Of a stretch of 64,000 nt of DNA, positions 10,763 through 21,589 are shown one piece after another. Position numbers and translations under genes: made by a program. This DNA comes from Lodderomyces elongisporus (taxonomy: Eukaryota > Ascomycota > Pichiomycetes > Serinales > Debaryomycetaceae): positions 682,001 to 746,000 of the forward strand of contig NC_083676.1 in assembly GCF_030384665.1 (NCBI RefSeq). The letters run 5' to 3'. Within the stretch, counting starts at the first letter, position 1. Every line of letters starts with the position of its first letter. The notes under the pieces were generated by a model. It was given only the letters and a program-made list of their open reading frames with translations. It did not search any database and was not told the origin of the DNA.

Positions 10763-11440
10763 TTACCTACGGCCACCGCGGTTCTTTCTTATACCACGAC
10801 CACGGTTAAACTTACCTCTTCTTCCATGGTGCTTCTTAAACCCGTTTCCACTACCCAATTTATCATCAACAAGTCCAATTTCTCTAGCCAAACTAGTTCC
10901 CAACTCAACGCCAAATTTCTCAACACGGTTTAATGATTTTCTTGACTCTTCGGCCAGTTTTTCATCACCATACTTCTCTGCTCTTGCAATCTTCTTTTGT
11001 AATAATTCTACAGCAAGCTGTTTCCTTTCCTCTGCAGTGAGCTGTTTTGGGGGCTCTGACTCTTTTTTGTTTTCTTTCAAATCTGCTCCTGCTTCTCCTT
11101 CTGCTACTTGAGTAGTTTTGGGTTGTGGTTGGATCACGGTAAGTGTTGGTTCAGAGCCTGGTGCTGCACTGCTAGCAGTAGATTCGTTTGCGGCAACTTT
11201 CGAATCAATTGGTTGAGCCGACGCTTCAGTTGGTGCTTCAATAGACACTTCATTGGCAGCATCAGTTGTAGAGCCCTCAGTTTGCAATGGTGCCTCTTCC
11301 TGTGCTGCTGCAGTAACTTGTGAATTATCGGAGTCGATCAATCGAGTCACCAAATCGGCTTTTTTACCTTCTGTGCTCAATCCTCTTTGTTTCAAGAGCT
11401 CTTTGAGCTGTGCAACTGTCTGCGAAGAATAATCTGACAT
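10763..11440 (-). CDS. THO1: SAP-domain RNA-binding protein Tho1 (SARNP/CIP29 orthologue)
   Basis: The 225-aa protein (S. cerevisiae Tho1 is 218 aa) opens with a SAP domain at about residues 4-38 (TVAQLKELLKQRGLSTEGKK), followed by a long Ala/Thr/Glu-rich linker. A conserved basic-helical block at ~135-190 (ERKQLAVELLQKKIARAEKY ... SLNRVEKFG) precedes an RG-rich tail (RGRGIRKNRGGRR). Family knowledge: Tho1 binds RNA and nascent mRNP, acts with the THO/TREX and Sub2 export machinery, and suppresses THO mutants. The gene is preceded by 480 bp of AT-rich promoter and lies downstream of the AIF1-like gene on the same strand. Confidence 0.92.
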   Translation of the reverse strand: MSDYSSQTVAQLKELLKQRGLSTEGKKADLVTRLIDSDNSQVTAAAQEEAPLQTEGSTTDAANEVSIEAPTEASAQPIDSKVAANESTASSAAPGSEPTLTVIQPQPKTTQVAEGEAGADLKENKKESEPPKQLTAEERKQLAVELLQKKIARAEKYGDEKLAEESRKSLNRVEKFGVELGTSLAREIGLVDDKLGSGNGFKKHHGRRGKFNRGRGIRKNRGGRR

Positions 11441-11922
11441 ATTCGGTTTTAATGTATTTATATATATATGTATATATATATATCTTGGTTTGTTTGTATT
11501 TTTTTACAAAATAATATATATTTTTTTCAAATAGGTTTATAATGACAAATTTGAATATGTTTATGGATATGCGTGGATGTGAACGATAGACGTAAAATTA
11601 ATTATGCTTTCGTTAAGTGTGTGTGTGTGTGTGTGTGCGGAAAAATTGGCGTCTCTCATGTTGCTTGTGTTTAGTTTTCCTCTTGCAATTTTCACCAATA
11701 TTGGCAAATGTCCAATTTCTGGAATTGTGCGACACAAACTACAATACGAGCTTTCTCTACCACTAACACCACCACCACTAACACCTCTAGCAAAATATCC
11801 ACTTGTAAACTATTCAAAAGAAAAGTAAAAAAAAAAAAAAAGAGAAAATAAAATAGAAAGATTAAAATAATAACTCTTACAAGTACATGTATATTCTGCT
11901 CCATTTAACCATTTCTAGTCCA
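11441..11922. other. THO1 promoter / 3' flank of the AIF1-like gene
   Basis: It contains a TA-rich stretch (11460-11482), a (GT)n run at about 11619-11637 and an A-rich block at 11826-11850. No gene was recognised; ORFs here are repeat-driven. Confidence 0.65.
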
Positions 11923-13104
11923 TTAATCCAAGGAAAGAATCCCCTTGGCTTTTGGAATCATAAAATCTCTAGACTTGAATAACCTGACCAAAAAATTTGG
12001 TATTGAAAAGCCAAATAACACACCGACGCCACCATCTTTTCCAATTGGAACAAGGATTATCTGTCTAGAAAGTTTTTGATACGACACCAACTTTACGTCC
12101 TGGCTTAAAATTTCCTTGGCAACAGTTTTTGCAAACACTGGCTTTTGAGCATAAGTTAAATCAACAGACGATTGTTCACCCATAGCAAGGACATCTCCAA
12201 AACAAATGACATTTTGATGCTCAGGTAATCTAAAATAATCGTCTGTGATGATATATTTCTTCTCGTTTAATTGAGAAGCAGGGATAAATTCTGTGTTGGG
12301 AATGAGTCTTTGAGCCTCAATAACCAAATCAAACTTTTCAACTCTATCTTCATCTCCTGTTCCTTCTAATGCTACTCCGTCTTTGACTTTACTTACAAAT
12401 TGATCATTCACTATCTCAACATTGAGATCTTTCAATTTCTTTGATGTTTGTTCGACGTGTTTAGGAAGCGGGCCAGATAATGGTCCAAATGAACCCGTGT
12501 ACAACACGACTCTCTTTTTATCCTTGCTCTCCTTCGCCTTGTTTGCATATCCAAGTTCACCAGCAGTTTCCACACCAGTAGCGCCACCTCCAATTATGGC
12601 AATACTCTTAGCTTCTTTCACCTGCTTGCGCAAACCTTCAATTGCAGAAATAGTATAATCCTGGTCTTTTACATTGTCCAATTTCCAAACAGATGAAGGG
12701 GTCCTTGTCCCTGAAGCAACTATCAAGTTATCATACTTTAGCTCTTTTCTCTCAAATTCTCCAGAATTTTCTTCGTACGTAATTGTATTTGCCTCGAAGT
12801 CAGAGTTAACCACTCTTCCTTTTATAAAAACCACTTCGTGACCTTTATTTCCTTGGCTAGTAACAAGCTGTTCAATATGATCCTTTAAAGAAAAAAAAGT
12901 CTTGTCAATTAATAAATCTTCATCAACGATTAACCTGGGAGAAGCTATGTTGAAAAAAGCCTTATCATTAGGAGCAATTAGGGTAATCTTTAACTGTGGA
13001 ATCGAGTCAGAAGATGATGGTTGTTGCGCAAGAAAAGTTTTCAAAGCAAGCAAAGCAGCATAGGATCCACCAATGATGATGACTTCTTTCAGGTCTATTG
13101 ACAT
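11923..13104 (-). CDS. AIF1: AIF/AMID-family FAD- and NAD(P)H-dependent oxidoreductase
   Basis: The 393-aa protein has a class II pyridine-nucleotide disulfide oxidoreductase fold. An N-terminal FAD-binding IIGGSYAAL motif (~10-18) is followed by ASGTRTP (~130) and a second Rossmann loop, IIGGGATGVETAGELG, near residue 170. VICFGDV (~300) is the FAD-contacting strand. The C-terminal PNFLVRLFKSRDF resembles the end of yeast Aif1 (YNR074C, 378 aa), and overall length fits. No mitochondrial presequence is apparent, so it looks more like the AMID/Fsp1 branch, which acts at membranes and lipid droplets; this is inference. Function in yeast ranges from an apoptosis-like role to NADH:quinone reduction. 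The symbol indicates the nearest S. cerevisiae homologue, not proven orthology. Confidence 0.75.
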   Translation of the reverse strand: MSIDLKEVIIIGGSYAALLALKTFLAQQPSSSDSIPQLKITLIAPNDKAFFNIASPRLIVDEDLLIDKTFFSLKDHIEQLVTSQGNKGHEVVFIKGRVVNSDFEANTITYEENSGEFERKELKYDNLIVASGTRTPSSVWKLDNVKDQDYTISAIEGLRKQVKEAKSIAIIGGGATGVETAGELGYANKAKESKDKKRVVLYTGSFGPLSGPLPKHVEQTSKKLKDLNVEIVNDQFVSKVKDGVALEGTGDEDRVEKFDLVIEAQRLIPNTEFIPASQLNEKKYIITDDYFRLPEHQNVICFGDVLAMGEQSSVDLTYAQKPVFAKTVAKEILSQDVKLVSYQKLSRQIILVPIGKDGGVGVLFGFSIPNFLVRLFKSRDFMIPKAKGILSLD

Positions 13105-13586
13105 TACGCGTTAGATCTCTATGTTTGTGTGAAACATGAGTTTGCAGGTTGCAGGTTGCGGGTTGCGGGGAGAAGATAACAGGATTTCTCACGCATCAAG
13201 TAGCAAAAAGTAAATTTTCTGGAGTTAAAAGTAGAACAGAAACATGAGTCTCATTTGCAAGTCATTTTTTTGACATGGCACGGCTGAAGCATGAGAAAGA
13301 AAAGAAAAACATACTCGAAATGGTTGTTCTTATTCTTCATCATCTTCTTCTTCATGTTCCCCTTCTTTTTCTTCTTCTTTTCTCCGCCTTTAGTATCCTA
13401 AAGATTTACAAGAAATGCTGCACTCTTGACATTAATATCCGTCGGTTGTAGTTGGTAGTAAGTAGGATTGAATTTGTAGTCATACAGCTTGAATTATATG
13501 AATAATGAAAAAAAAAAGATAGGCTTACTTATTTACAAGATAGATAAAACTAAAAAGAAAAAAAAAACTACAAATCACTTAAAGTA

Positions 13587-13632
<46 letters not shown>

Positions 13633-13646
13633 TATCAAAATTAACA
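13105..13646. other. Promoter of the AIF1-like gene / 3' flank of MTC1
   Basis: It contains short direct repeats GCAGGTTGCAGGTTGCGGGTTGCGGG (13144-13169), T/C-rich runs and the long (TA)n tract listed separately. No coding frame was supported. Confidence 0.65.
13590..13628. repeat. (TA)n tract, ~19 units
   Basis: An uninterrupted TA dinucleotide run immediately downstream of the MTC1 stop, and so in its 3' UTR/terminator region. Similar but shorter TA runs follow several other genes in the window (RAD57, the aldo-keto reductase, PMS1). Confidence 0.92.
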
Positions 13647-15167
13647 TCAAATACCCATCCGTTTGATTACATATTCCTGAGCTAATACACCCACACCCAA
13701 ATTCAAGCCTTGTCTAATCCAATCCTTGACCCATTCTTTTGGATCGACACTTTCATCCTCCTCTTCGACTGCTTCATTTCTCACATTGCGTAATTTTTCA
13801 CCATCAAGCCACTGAGCCCATCTCAAGGGGAATGGTTGAGTTCTTGTTGTGATAGTGATGTTATTGGTAATGTCGTTGAGTATCAAAGTAAACGAAAAGG
13901 ACTCCGCATTGTGTGACTCAATAATCAGATCTTGAGTCGAGGCGTTTTCTTCTACAACTTTTGCTTCTTCTTTTCCTTCCTCTCCTTGTCGTTGCTGGAC
14001 AGGTTTGCCAACTGAAATTGGCTGGACAGCAAGGAAAATATTCGATTTCAACATTTCTTTGTCGTCATCAATTTCTTCGCCATCCTCTTCCTTCTCTCCA
14101 TTCTTTGCTGTCTTTTTTTCCTCTTTTTCCTCTTTTTCCTCTTTTTCCTCTTTTTCCTCTTTTTCCTCTTTTTCCTGTTCTTTCTCTTCTTTTTCCTTTG
14201 TGATCTCAGCTTTCTTGTATTCCCTTATGGCATTTTCCAAATTCGCCAAGGCCAACTTTTCGCCATCAATCAACTTCCCATAAAATGTACCCAAGCTCAC
14301 TCTTCCATCACTAGCATCAGTATTGACATTTGTGGCACCAATGTCATCACTATTAACTTTGAGTTCACCATGTGGCTTATAAAACTCATGCACACCAACA
14401 CCAATTCTTCCTTGTACCTGATCCATTACTGCTTCAAAATTTTCTCTGACAATGTCTTCCAAATATTGCAAATTGACAATATCACTAACAATAAGCACAT
14501 TCAACACCTCATCGACATCATCTAATTCCAATCCTTGCTTAATTTGTTGAGATATTGAACTCAAGATACCATTCAACCGCGATCCCAACTGCCCCACGTG
14601 TTGCTCAATTTGGTCACGATCAATCTGTTTAGATCTTTCATTGATCTGATTCGTCGTTTGCGACGCAATTTGATACGTCGTTTCACTAATACGCTCGGCA
14701 TTCGATGTAATTGCGCCCCATAAGTTGGTCACTTTTTGGGTACCTTCGCGTGACCACCAATTGGATATAGATGCTATAGGATTGGGAAGGTCTTCCTCAG
14801 CTTGCTCTTCCTGTCCCTTATCTTGGTTAGCTACTTTTTTACCACTCTGATTTTGTTCTTCGTATGGATTCTTATCAGCAGAAGAATGAGGGAGAGGAGC
14901 ACTCGCAGCTTTCTCCTCTTGTGGTTTTGCCTTTTGAATGGAGGCAGGTATCGTCGTGGTAGAACTAGTACCCTCCTTTTGTTTTGGAACTAATTTCTTC
15001 TTCGGCTTCAGCAGCTCATGCTGCGCAATCTCGTCCAAAAATTCAAATATCTCGTCATCTTTACTAGTAGATTTTGTGGTCTCCAGTGAGGACCTTGGCG
15101 CATTAGCCTTGTTTTTCGTTTCAGGAAGTGAATTAAGGAAATCAAGAACGTCTTCGGGGTCAGACAT
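13647..15167 (-). CDS. MTC1: Mtc1-like protein (maintenance of telomere capping protein 1, DUF5427 family)
   Basis: I start at MSDPEDVLDF (ATG ending at 15167); the frame extends upstream only through a GTG. The 506-aa protein begins with a short conserved DVLDFLNSLPE motif and a second IFEFLDEI helix near residue 40. After a disordered, charged stretch comes the conserved core (NPIASISNWWSREGTQKVTN, ~130-150) that leads into helical and beta-rich segments with SQQIKQGLELDDVDEVLN and LIVSDIVNLQYLEDIV. A Lys/Glu repeat encoded by a 9-bp tandem unit interrupts the C-terminal half. S. cerevisiae Mtc1 has 478 residues and associates with COPI vesicle components; its telomere-capping link is genetic. 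Molecular role unknown. Confidence 0.75.
   Translation of the reverse strand: MSDPEDVLDFLNSLPETKNKANAPRSSLETTKSTSKDDEIFEFLDEIAQHELLKPKKKLVPKQKEGTSSTTTIPASIQKAKPQEEKAASAPLPHSSADKNPYEEQNQSGKKVANQDKGQEEQAEEDLPNPIASISNWWSREGTQKVTNLWGAITSNAERISETTYQIASQTTNQINERSKQIDRDQIEQHVGQLGSRLNGILSSISQQIKQGLELDDVDEVLNVLIVSDIVNLQYLEDIVRENFEAVMDQVQGRIGVGVHEFYKPHGELKVNSDDIGATNVNTDASDGRVSLGTFYGKLIDGEKLALANLENAIREYKKAEITKEKEEKEQEKEEKEEKEEKEEKEEKEEKKTAKNGEKEEDGEEIDDDKEMLKSNIFLAVQPISVGKPVQQRQGEEGKEEAKVVEENASTQDLIIESHNAESFSFTLILNDITNNITITTRTQPFPLRWAQWLDGEKLRNVRNEAVEEEDESVDPKEWVKDWIRQGLNLGVGVLAQEYVIKRMGI
14118..14178 (-). repeat. Coding 9-bp tandem repeat (Glu-Glu-Lys) inside MTC1
   Basis: About six copies of a CTCTTTTTC-type unit on the + strand encode EEKEEKEEK on the minus strand. 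It lies in a disordered part of the Mtc1-like protein and is in frame, so copy-number change would alter length without frameshift. Confidence 0.85.
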
Positions 15168-15697
15168 GTTGCAGTAGTATCTCACACTTGTTGTTGTTTT
15201 TGTTGCTTATGGTGTTTTAATGTTACTGCCTCTTTTGTTATTACTCTTATTCTTTTTCCTCTTCTTCTTTATGCCTTTATTTTTTTTGCACAATTGAGTT
15301 TAGTATTGCTAGAATTGGATATTGAGTTATTTTGAATTTAGTGTATGCGACCCTTTAAAAGTTGATCATTTCCAAAAATTGGAGATTATGAAATTCATGA
15401 AAGTTCCTCTATATGAAAGCACGCACGTGACACTGTTTACAAAGTTTGAACCACTATATGTCCATACCACATGGAGATTTCAGATTCCAAAAAAATAAAA
15501 AAAATAAAGAAAAAAAAACAAGTGAATACAACTTTAAGTGCAATTACAAATGCAAGTGCTAGTTTAAGAGCTGGTTTAATTTAAAGCTTACGTTTAATTT
15601 CAAATTCATTGATTCGTGCTCAGATTCAGATCTACTTAGTAATGTTACAATATTATACACCCCGAGTTCGAAAACTCTCTTAGTTTTTTCCAACTGA
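15168..15697. other. MTC1 promoter / MCM7 3' flank
   Basis: AT-rich spacer with an ACGCACGTGAC stretch (CACGTG core) near 15424-15430 and an A-rich block (15489-15522). A ~60-codon + strand frame here lacks an upstream ATG and recognisable homology, so it is not called. Confidence 0.6.
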
Positions 15698-18166
15698 CTA
15701 CTCCTCCATTTCCTCATCATTGTCTTCATCATCTTCATTGATATTTGTAAACATCAAGGTCTCGCCATTATCAATAATTTGCCACAACCCAACACCATCA
15801 TACTCAAACATACAATCATCCAATTGCTGGATTGTGAAGCCTTTGGCGATCACTCGCAGCTTGATATCTTGCATTTTCAAGTATTTTTTCAACTTTCCAT
15901 TTGCCGGGTTTATGGCAAGAGTCTTGATGATTTGGAAAATCTTGGATGTGACACTCTCGTCATCTCTTATTTGTGCCATCGCTTCTTCATCGGCGTAAAG
16001 AGAGCTTTTACTCACTTCGATTAATCTCAATGCTTCGTCAACATCCTCCATCGTTACAAGGTCTGCAAATCTCAATCGAGCAGAGGCTTGGGCAAGACGA
16101 AGTATACCGAGCAAGGTTCTTGGTGTGATATGGCTAAACTTCTTTATGGAACCTTCGTTACGTTGTGATTCTTTTCTCATATTAATATAAGATTGAACGA
16201 CATAATCTCCAACCTCTTGCGGTACTACTGGTCGGTATGTTCTTGCCTTTGAAATGTATTCACGAATCGTTTTTGAGTCTATTGGCTGAAACTCTTCCTC
16301 AGCGCCATTCGCCAATTGAATCGAGGCATCCGGTTGCTTATTATGCATGTGGACGTAAGTGACATGCTGAGCTAACATTTCGTCATTCTCTCTATTTGGT
16401 TGATCAAGAATAAGGAACATTATATCAAATCTTGACAACAATGCGGCTGGCAAGTTGATGTTTTCATGTGGCGATAATTTAGTATTGTATCTTCCATAGA
16501 GTGGGTTTGCTGCTGCAAGAATTGAAGTACGTGCATTCAAAGTAGTGGTTATTCCAGCCTTTGAGATGGAAATTGTTTGTTGTTCCATAACTTCGTGGAT
16601 CGCAGTACGATCACCTTCTTCCATCTTATCGAATTCATCGATACAGCAAATACCATTATCGGCGAGTACCAAAGCACCACCTTCCAAAATCATCTCGTCG
16701 GTGATTGGATCTCTCATCACCGCAGCAGTTAAACCAACTCCAGAGGAACCACGGCCAGTGGTGTACACTGATCTAGGAGCAATTTTATTGATAGCTTTAA
16801 GCAATTGAGATTTGGCCACACCCGGGTCACCCATAAGACAAACATTGATATCACCTCTAATCTTTAGGCCATCACCTATTTCTTTGGTTACACCTCCGCA
16901 TAACAAGAGGAGCAAAATCTTTTTGACATCCAAATGACCATAAATCTCTGGTGCAATCGATTTGGCTAATTTCTCATACACATCACCTCCTGATGCACTG
17001 TTTCTCAACTCCTGGATCTTAAACTCCATCTCTTCGCTCAATTGCATCAATTCATATTGCTTTTTGTGTTGTCTAACGTATTCCGCCTCCAAGTATGTCT
17101 CTGTCAACAAACCAGCTTTCAATGCTCTAAAGCCCGTGTATGGTGAAGGCATGAAAATACCTGAAACATCAACAGTGTCACCTGGATTCATTGATCTCAC
17201 CATATTTCCATTGACGTGAATGGTCAACTGTCTAGGAATGTGACCTACAGGGACCTGATTTGACATTTCTTGGATTTTCACTTCCTGGAAACTTGAAAAC
17301 TTTGATGCTCTAGTGGACATAAACAATTGACCCTTGTTATTATCCGAGATACACGCTGGTGAATTACAAGTAGTCAAAGGTGTAAACACTTTTGAATTCA
17401 CTTCTTGAAAAATCTCGTATCCACATTTATCACACGTGTATGCAATTACCAAGACACTAGGTTTCACATCGCTCACACGTGTAACGATGCCTCGTACAGT
17501 GATATAATTTCCTACGTGTTTACCCTTGATTTGTCTTACGGATAATGCTTTGTCATTCCTTGTACCACTTAAAGGCTTGAAATACAAACAGTAACGTCTG
17601 GTCAATTTTGCTGGAAACAAATTCACTTCTGTTGGATCTGCCAATGCGTCTCTCTCACCCATGCCTTCCATTGGCTGAGTAAACCCATCACGTAGTTGAT
17701 TGAACTCCTCTGTAGCATCTTGTTGTAACCTTTGATTCCTCAACTTCCTTTGTGACAAAATCACATCCAACACATCATCCTGGTAGCTTATATCCTTTGT
17801 CGGTTCGGGCATCAATTTATCAATAACATCACTAAACACTTCGATAAACCTATGAGTATTTGTCATTATTGTGTGAAACAAGTTTTGAGATTCTTGCAAA
17901 AGTGAGGCTGAATCGGTATCAAAATTCATCAAGAATTTCTTGACATCGTCCAACTCAATCCATATAGTAGACTCTTCTCTATTGGCGATTCGTTGTAAAA
18001 TGTTCATGTATTTACCTTCATGGAGTTGTTCCAACTCTTCGTCAATGTCAATTGTAGAGTCTTTAAAGTTTTTAATGAAATCATGGATGATCTCCTTGCA
18101 GTCTTTGTAGTTGACCTTGAGTTGGATCGAGGGCAACACCGCCGCTGTTGTAGTCAATGTAGCCAT
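15698..18166 (-). CDS. MCM7: MCM7 (Cdc47), subunit of the replicative Mcm2-7 helicase
   Basis: The 822-aa protein fits fungal Mcm7. The zinc ribbon shows Cys245, Cys248, Cys267 and Cys272 (CDKCGYEIF ... TCNSPAC), and the following GQLFMSTRASKFSSFQEVKI is diagnostic of Mcm7 rather than Mcm5. The AAA+ core has Walker A GDPGVAKS (446-453), Walker B CCIDEFD (507-513) and the arginine-finger SRFD (578-581). The C terminus is a winged-helix region ending in an acidic tail. Mcm7 is loaded at origins by ORC/Cdc6/Cdt1 and unwinds DNA with Cdc45 and GINS. An ACGCGT MluI box lies 389 bp upstream, consistent with G1/S expression. Confidence 0.97.
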   Translation of the reverse strand: MATLTTTAAVLPSIQLKVNYKDCKEIIHDFIKNFKDSTIDIDEELEQLHEGKYMNILQRIANREESTIWIELDDVKKFLMNFDTDSASLLQESQNLFHTIMTNTHRFIEVFSDVIDKLMPEPTKDISYQDDVLDVILSQRKLRNQRLQQDATEEFNQLRDGFTQPMEGMGERDALADPTEVNLFPAKLTRRYCLYFKPLSGTRNDKALSVRQIKGKHVGNYITVRGIVTRVSDVKPSVLVIAYTCDKCGYEIFQEVNSKVFTPLTTCNSPACISDNNKGQLFMSTRASKFSSFQEVKIQEMSNQVPVGHIPRQLTIHVNGNMVRSMNPGDTVDVSGIFMPSPYTGFRALKAGLLTETYLEAEYVRQHKKQYELMQLSEEMEFKIQELRNSASGGDVYEKLAKSIAPEIYGHLDVKKILLLLLCGGVTKEIGDGLKIRGDINVCLMGDPGVAKSQLLKAINKIAPRSVYTTGRGSSGVGLTAAVMRDPITDEMILEGGALVLADNGICCIDEFDKMEEGDRTAIHEVMEQQTISISKAGITTTLNARTSILAAANPLYGRYNTKLSPHENINLPAALLSRFDIMFLILDQPNRENDEMLAQHVTYVHMHNKQPDASIQLANGAEEEFQPIDSKTIREYISKARTYRPVVPQEVGDYVVQSYINMRKESQRNEGSIKKFSHITPRTLLGILRLAQASARLRFADLVTMEDVDEALRLIEVSKSSLYADEEAMAQIRDDESVTSKIFQIIKTLAINPANGKLKKYLKMQDIKLRVIAKGFTIQQLDDCMFEYDGVGLWQIIDNGETLMFTNINEDDEDNDEEMEE

Positions 18167-18919
18167 TATGAATTTAGCTGTTTAAAAGAAAAACAAGAAT
18201 GAATAGCAAAAAAAGAAAAAAGAAGAAAGAAAGGTTGAGTAAAAGAAAATGAAAATGAAAAAATGGCTAATGTGTTGTAAGTGGTAGATGTGTGGTCTTA
18301 GTTGGTATCGTCGAGTGAATATCGTGCTGATGAATCTTATATTATAATAGATACTTTGGTTGTTAAAAAAGAAAAAGAAAAAGAAAAAGGAAAAAAGGTA
18401 AAAAAAAAAAAAAGAAAAGAAAGATGAAGGAAAATTGAATGAAGGGGGAATGGGCTATTCGTATAGAGATAAATTTTTTTTTTAAAAAAAAAAAAATTAT
18501 CAAAGAAGAAAAAGAAAAAGAAGAAAAAAAAAAGGCGAAAAAAGACAAAAATGGACGCGTTCAATTTTTGTGCATATGTTAATTAATCCTAATTAGGAAA
18601 TGTAATTGTAGGCAAGATATTCAACTCTCATAAAGTTACTTTTCATTGTAAAATACGAAAGAAAAAGCGGCCACCACATGGGTTGATGAAAAATTAAAAA
18701 TGGTATAAATCGATAACATCGTAGTCTATATGCTTTACAAAAAGAAGAAAAAAAAAAAAATTTTTGGCTCTGTTATAACAATCTTTAATATCTTCTTTAT
18801 ATTTCTCTTTTCTTTAATTTTTTTTTTCTTTGTTCTCTTTTTTTTTTTTTTTGAGGTGTTTACAATTTATGATAGTAACAATACAACAGAATCTATACAT
18901 GTTGATTTCTCTTCTTTCA
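18167..18919. other. MCM7 promoter / STB3 3' flank
   Basis: Dominated by A/G purine tracts (18200-18260, 18365-18430, 18480-18550) and T tracts (18815-18855), with one MluI-box motif (listed). No coding frame outside these repeats. Confidence 0.65.
18555..18560. promoter_or_regulatory. MluI cell-cycle box ACGCGT upstream of MCM7
   Basis: A palindromic ACGCGT, 389 bp before the MCM7 ATG. MBF-type factors use this element for G1/S genes in yeasts. Only the motif is seen; binding is inferred. Confidence 0.4.
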
Positions 18920-20075
18920 TCACACAGACATCAAATTGACCAATGCGAAAGCAGCAGATTTTTCTGCATCGCCAGCTTCATTGTCATCTTCATTTATTCC
19001 TCCATTTGCTGCCGGATTACTTCCTCTAGCAAACCCTGCATTTTGCTTTCCGTTTTTTTCCTCTACGAGTTTCCTCACCAACTGGTGATGTTGTGTAGTA
19101 TCTAGTTCGCCATTGCTGTTTGCAGTGTGGTTCCTAGACCTCAAAAATGCGGGCCCGATGGATTCCCAGTCTTCCTCATCGGTGTCGCTAGACACTGCGC
19201 CATTATTGCTTGTTGTACCGCCATTCACGCTATGTTTTATTTGTTGCTGCTGCTGATGTTGTTGTTGTTGTTGCTGTTGTTGTTGCTGTTGCTGCTGTTG
19301 CTGCTGTTGCTGTTGTTGTTGTTGCTGTTGTTGTAGTGGAGGCTGCTGTACCACCAATGTGGATCGAACATGCGACTCGTTAAACGATGATTTTCTTCGA
19401 TCTCTATTGGCTTTGGCAATCTCTTCATTGTGGATATAATAGTTGCCGTGTTGGTTTGTGGTCAATGATCCAATGGGCGAACTGCCACTGAGAGCCGAAG
19501 CAGAGCCACTGGTTAAACCGGGCGACATCGTTGCGGAACTAGCAAAAGCTATTGTGGGTAATGATGGTGGCGGCAGATTAATCAGCACTGTAGAGTTTCT
19601 TGCTGAAGATACAATGTAATTGTCTAAATTGTCTAGGGAGTCTAACCGTGAGCGACTACTATTGCTGTTTGTACCAAGCAGTTGGGGGTGTAGATAGTTG
19701 TGATGGTGTTGGTACGTTCCAGCGTAGTATTGTCTCATGGTTGATGGCTTGGTGACTGAGCTTGGCGCCGACGAAGAAGATTTTCTCCTTCGTGCTTTAG
19801 ATTTAGAGTCAAAAGATGACACGGACAGCAGTATTGGCGGCGAGTGCAATTTTCCTGGGACTCGTCTTGCAAACTTAATAGGTGGTGATGTTCTCTTGAC
19901 CTTGGAATTTGCATTACTTGTGCTAGTGTTTTTGTGTTCTGTCTCGTCAAAGGCAAACATTTCTTCATCCTGTTCCTTCTCCTCGTCATCATAGTCGTCA
20001 TTGGCCTCTTCGTCTTCTTCGTATAGTCCATTATTGTGTCTCTTCAAGTAGCCCATACCTTCCATTCCAACGTGT

Positions 20076-20116
<41 letters not shown>

Positions 20117-21169
20117 GCCTTCTTCCGAGTCAGATGCAATAGCATTATCGATGCTTTCGTTGGGCAATTTCAAATCGTGCAAGTTTCTCACTTGGTTTGT
20201 GATAGACTCTCTTCTAAGTTTATCCAAATCATTATTGACCAAAGATTTCAACGTGGATGGATGTGACAGTTGTGAATTTTGTGATAATGGTTGTGTTTTC
20301 TCTTGTTGTTTCTTCTTTTTCAGCCATCCCAATTTCAAGTTGGTTTGGTTGCGCAAGTCGTTGATATTTATCACTTTTTTGTTATCAACAGTATCAAAAG
20401 ACATTGACTTTGGTCTCATTTTACTACCAATCTTTGTACCGTCTTCTCCTACTGTAGCTTGGTCCTTTTCTAAAGTTTCGCTGCCCTCGGTGAAGATATA
20501 ATCGCTGTCTATTTTCCTTACAGCCCATTGGCCCCAGCCTATTTTCTCAAACACGACATTGTTCACGGGGTCCATTTGTTCCATTGCAGCCATGATGAGC
20601 CTTCTTTGTTTGCTTAGACTCAAGAGTTCAAAAGAGCCAACTTCTAAGGATAATTGTGCAGTGATGTGACGAATGGGTAAGGGGCCTTTTCTGATTAACA
20701 AGTTGGCTAGCCTTGTGGGTGTAATCTGGGAGGCTACTTGTATACCTTCTGGTGAGGAAGTTGACAATAGTGCTTTTTTAGTTGATGCTGAAGCGGAAGC
20801 TGATGCTGAAGCGGAAGCTGGGGGTGCAATGGATTCATCGGATAGTGGAGGTTGAGTAGTATCCAGGTGTTGTTTAGTGGCAGAATTTGTGTTTGTTTCT
20901 ACTGGGCTTCCTTCTTGTTTCGGGAGTTGTGAGTGTGGCATGTGGTATCCATTTGAATTGTTGTTACTAGTGGTGTGGATAGTATTCTGCTGTGGCTGTG
21001 CTTGTCTCAACTGTTGCATATAGTTGTAGATGGGGCTGCTGGATAAGTTGTTAATGCGTGGCGAAGGCAATGTTGGTTGTTCTTGTTGTTGTTGTTGCTG
21101 TTGTTGTTGTTGTTGTTGCTGTTGTTGTTGTGGATTATTATTGTTATTTATTGTTGTTGGATTACTCAT
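18920..21169 (-). CDS. STB3: Stb3-like transcription factor (RRPE-binding, Sin3-associated)
   Basis: I start at MSNPTTINNNNN (ATG ending at 21169). The frame runs 42 codons further upstream, but that part is encoded by a CA/GT repeat and Leu-rich leader. The 749-aa protein is mostly disordered, with polyQ near residue 13-29, an Ala/Ser repeat, a Glu run and a second long polyQ in the C-terminal third. The ordered core is the Stb3 domain at ~125-200: ITPTRLANLLIRKGPLPIRH, SLSKQRRLIMAAMEQ and GWGQWAVRKI. Family knowledge: Stb3 binds the ribosomal RNA processing element (T6-rich) in ribosome-biogenesis promoters and recruits Sin3/Rpd3 when TORC1/Sch9 is low. Upstream lies an exceptionally long 3.2 kb intergenic region. 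Confidence 0.9.
19246..19336 (-). repeat. Coding polyglutamine tract in STB3 (mixed CAA/CAG)
   Basis: About 30 consecutive Gln codons with one His interruption near the start. The mixture of CAA and CAG codons suggests an older, more stabilised tract than the pure CAA tract in the SNF1 beta-subunit gene. Confidence 0.88.
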
Positions 21170-21589
21170 AGTCAAAAGTGGTAATTGGGAGTTTGAAATT
21201 AAAGATAGTAATAAAAATAAATAAATTATAATAGATAATTGAAAAAGGGGAATAAAGGTGTGTGTGTGTGTGTGGATATCTTTCAAATAAATCAAAGCTT
21301 GTAGATTTTTCTGTCTCTGTAGTGTGTCTGTTCTTGTTAAAATGAATTGGTTAATATTGAAGATAAGTCAGGATGTAAAAAGTGTATGAGAATTTGTATT
21401 TATATTTGTATTTCTATATTTGTATTTATATTTGTATTTATATTTGTATTTCTATATTCCGTGTTTCTACTGGGGGGGAATCTCAGTTTGGCCCTATTAT
21501 CGGTACTGGTAGCTGCCCAGATAATTAAAATTAAAAATTATTACTAAATTGGATAATAAACGAAAAAAAAAAAAAAAAAGCATAGAAAT

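Noticed and set aside
15325..15500. About 60 open codons on the plus strand between MTC1 and MCM7
   Set aside because: No upstream ATG, no splice signals and no recognised family; frames of this size are expected by chance.
21170..21295. N-terminal extension of STB3 beginning MIYLKDIHTHTHT
   Set aside because: It is encoded by a GT/CA repeat and Leu-rich leader; a good ATG follows at the start of the Asn/Gln-rich N terminus.
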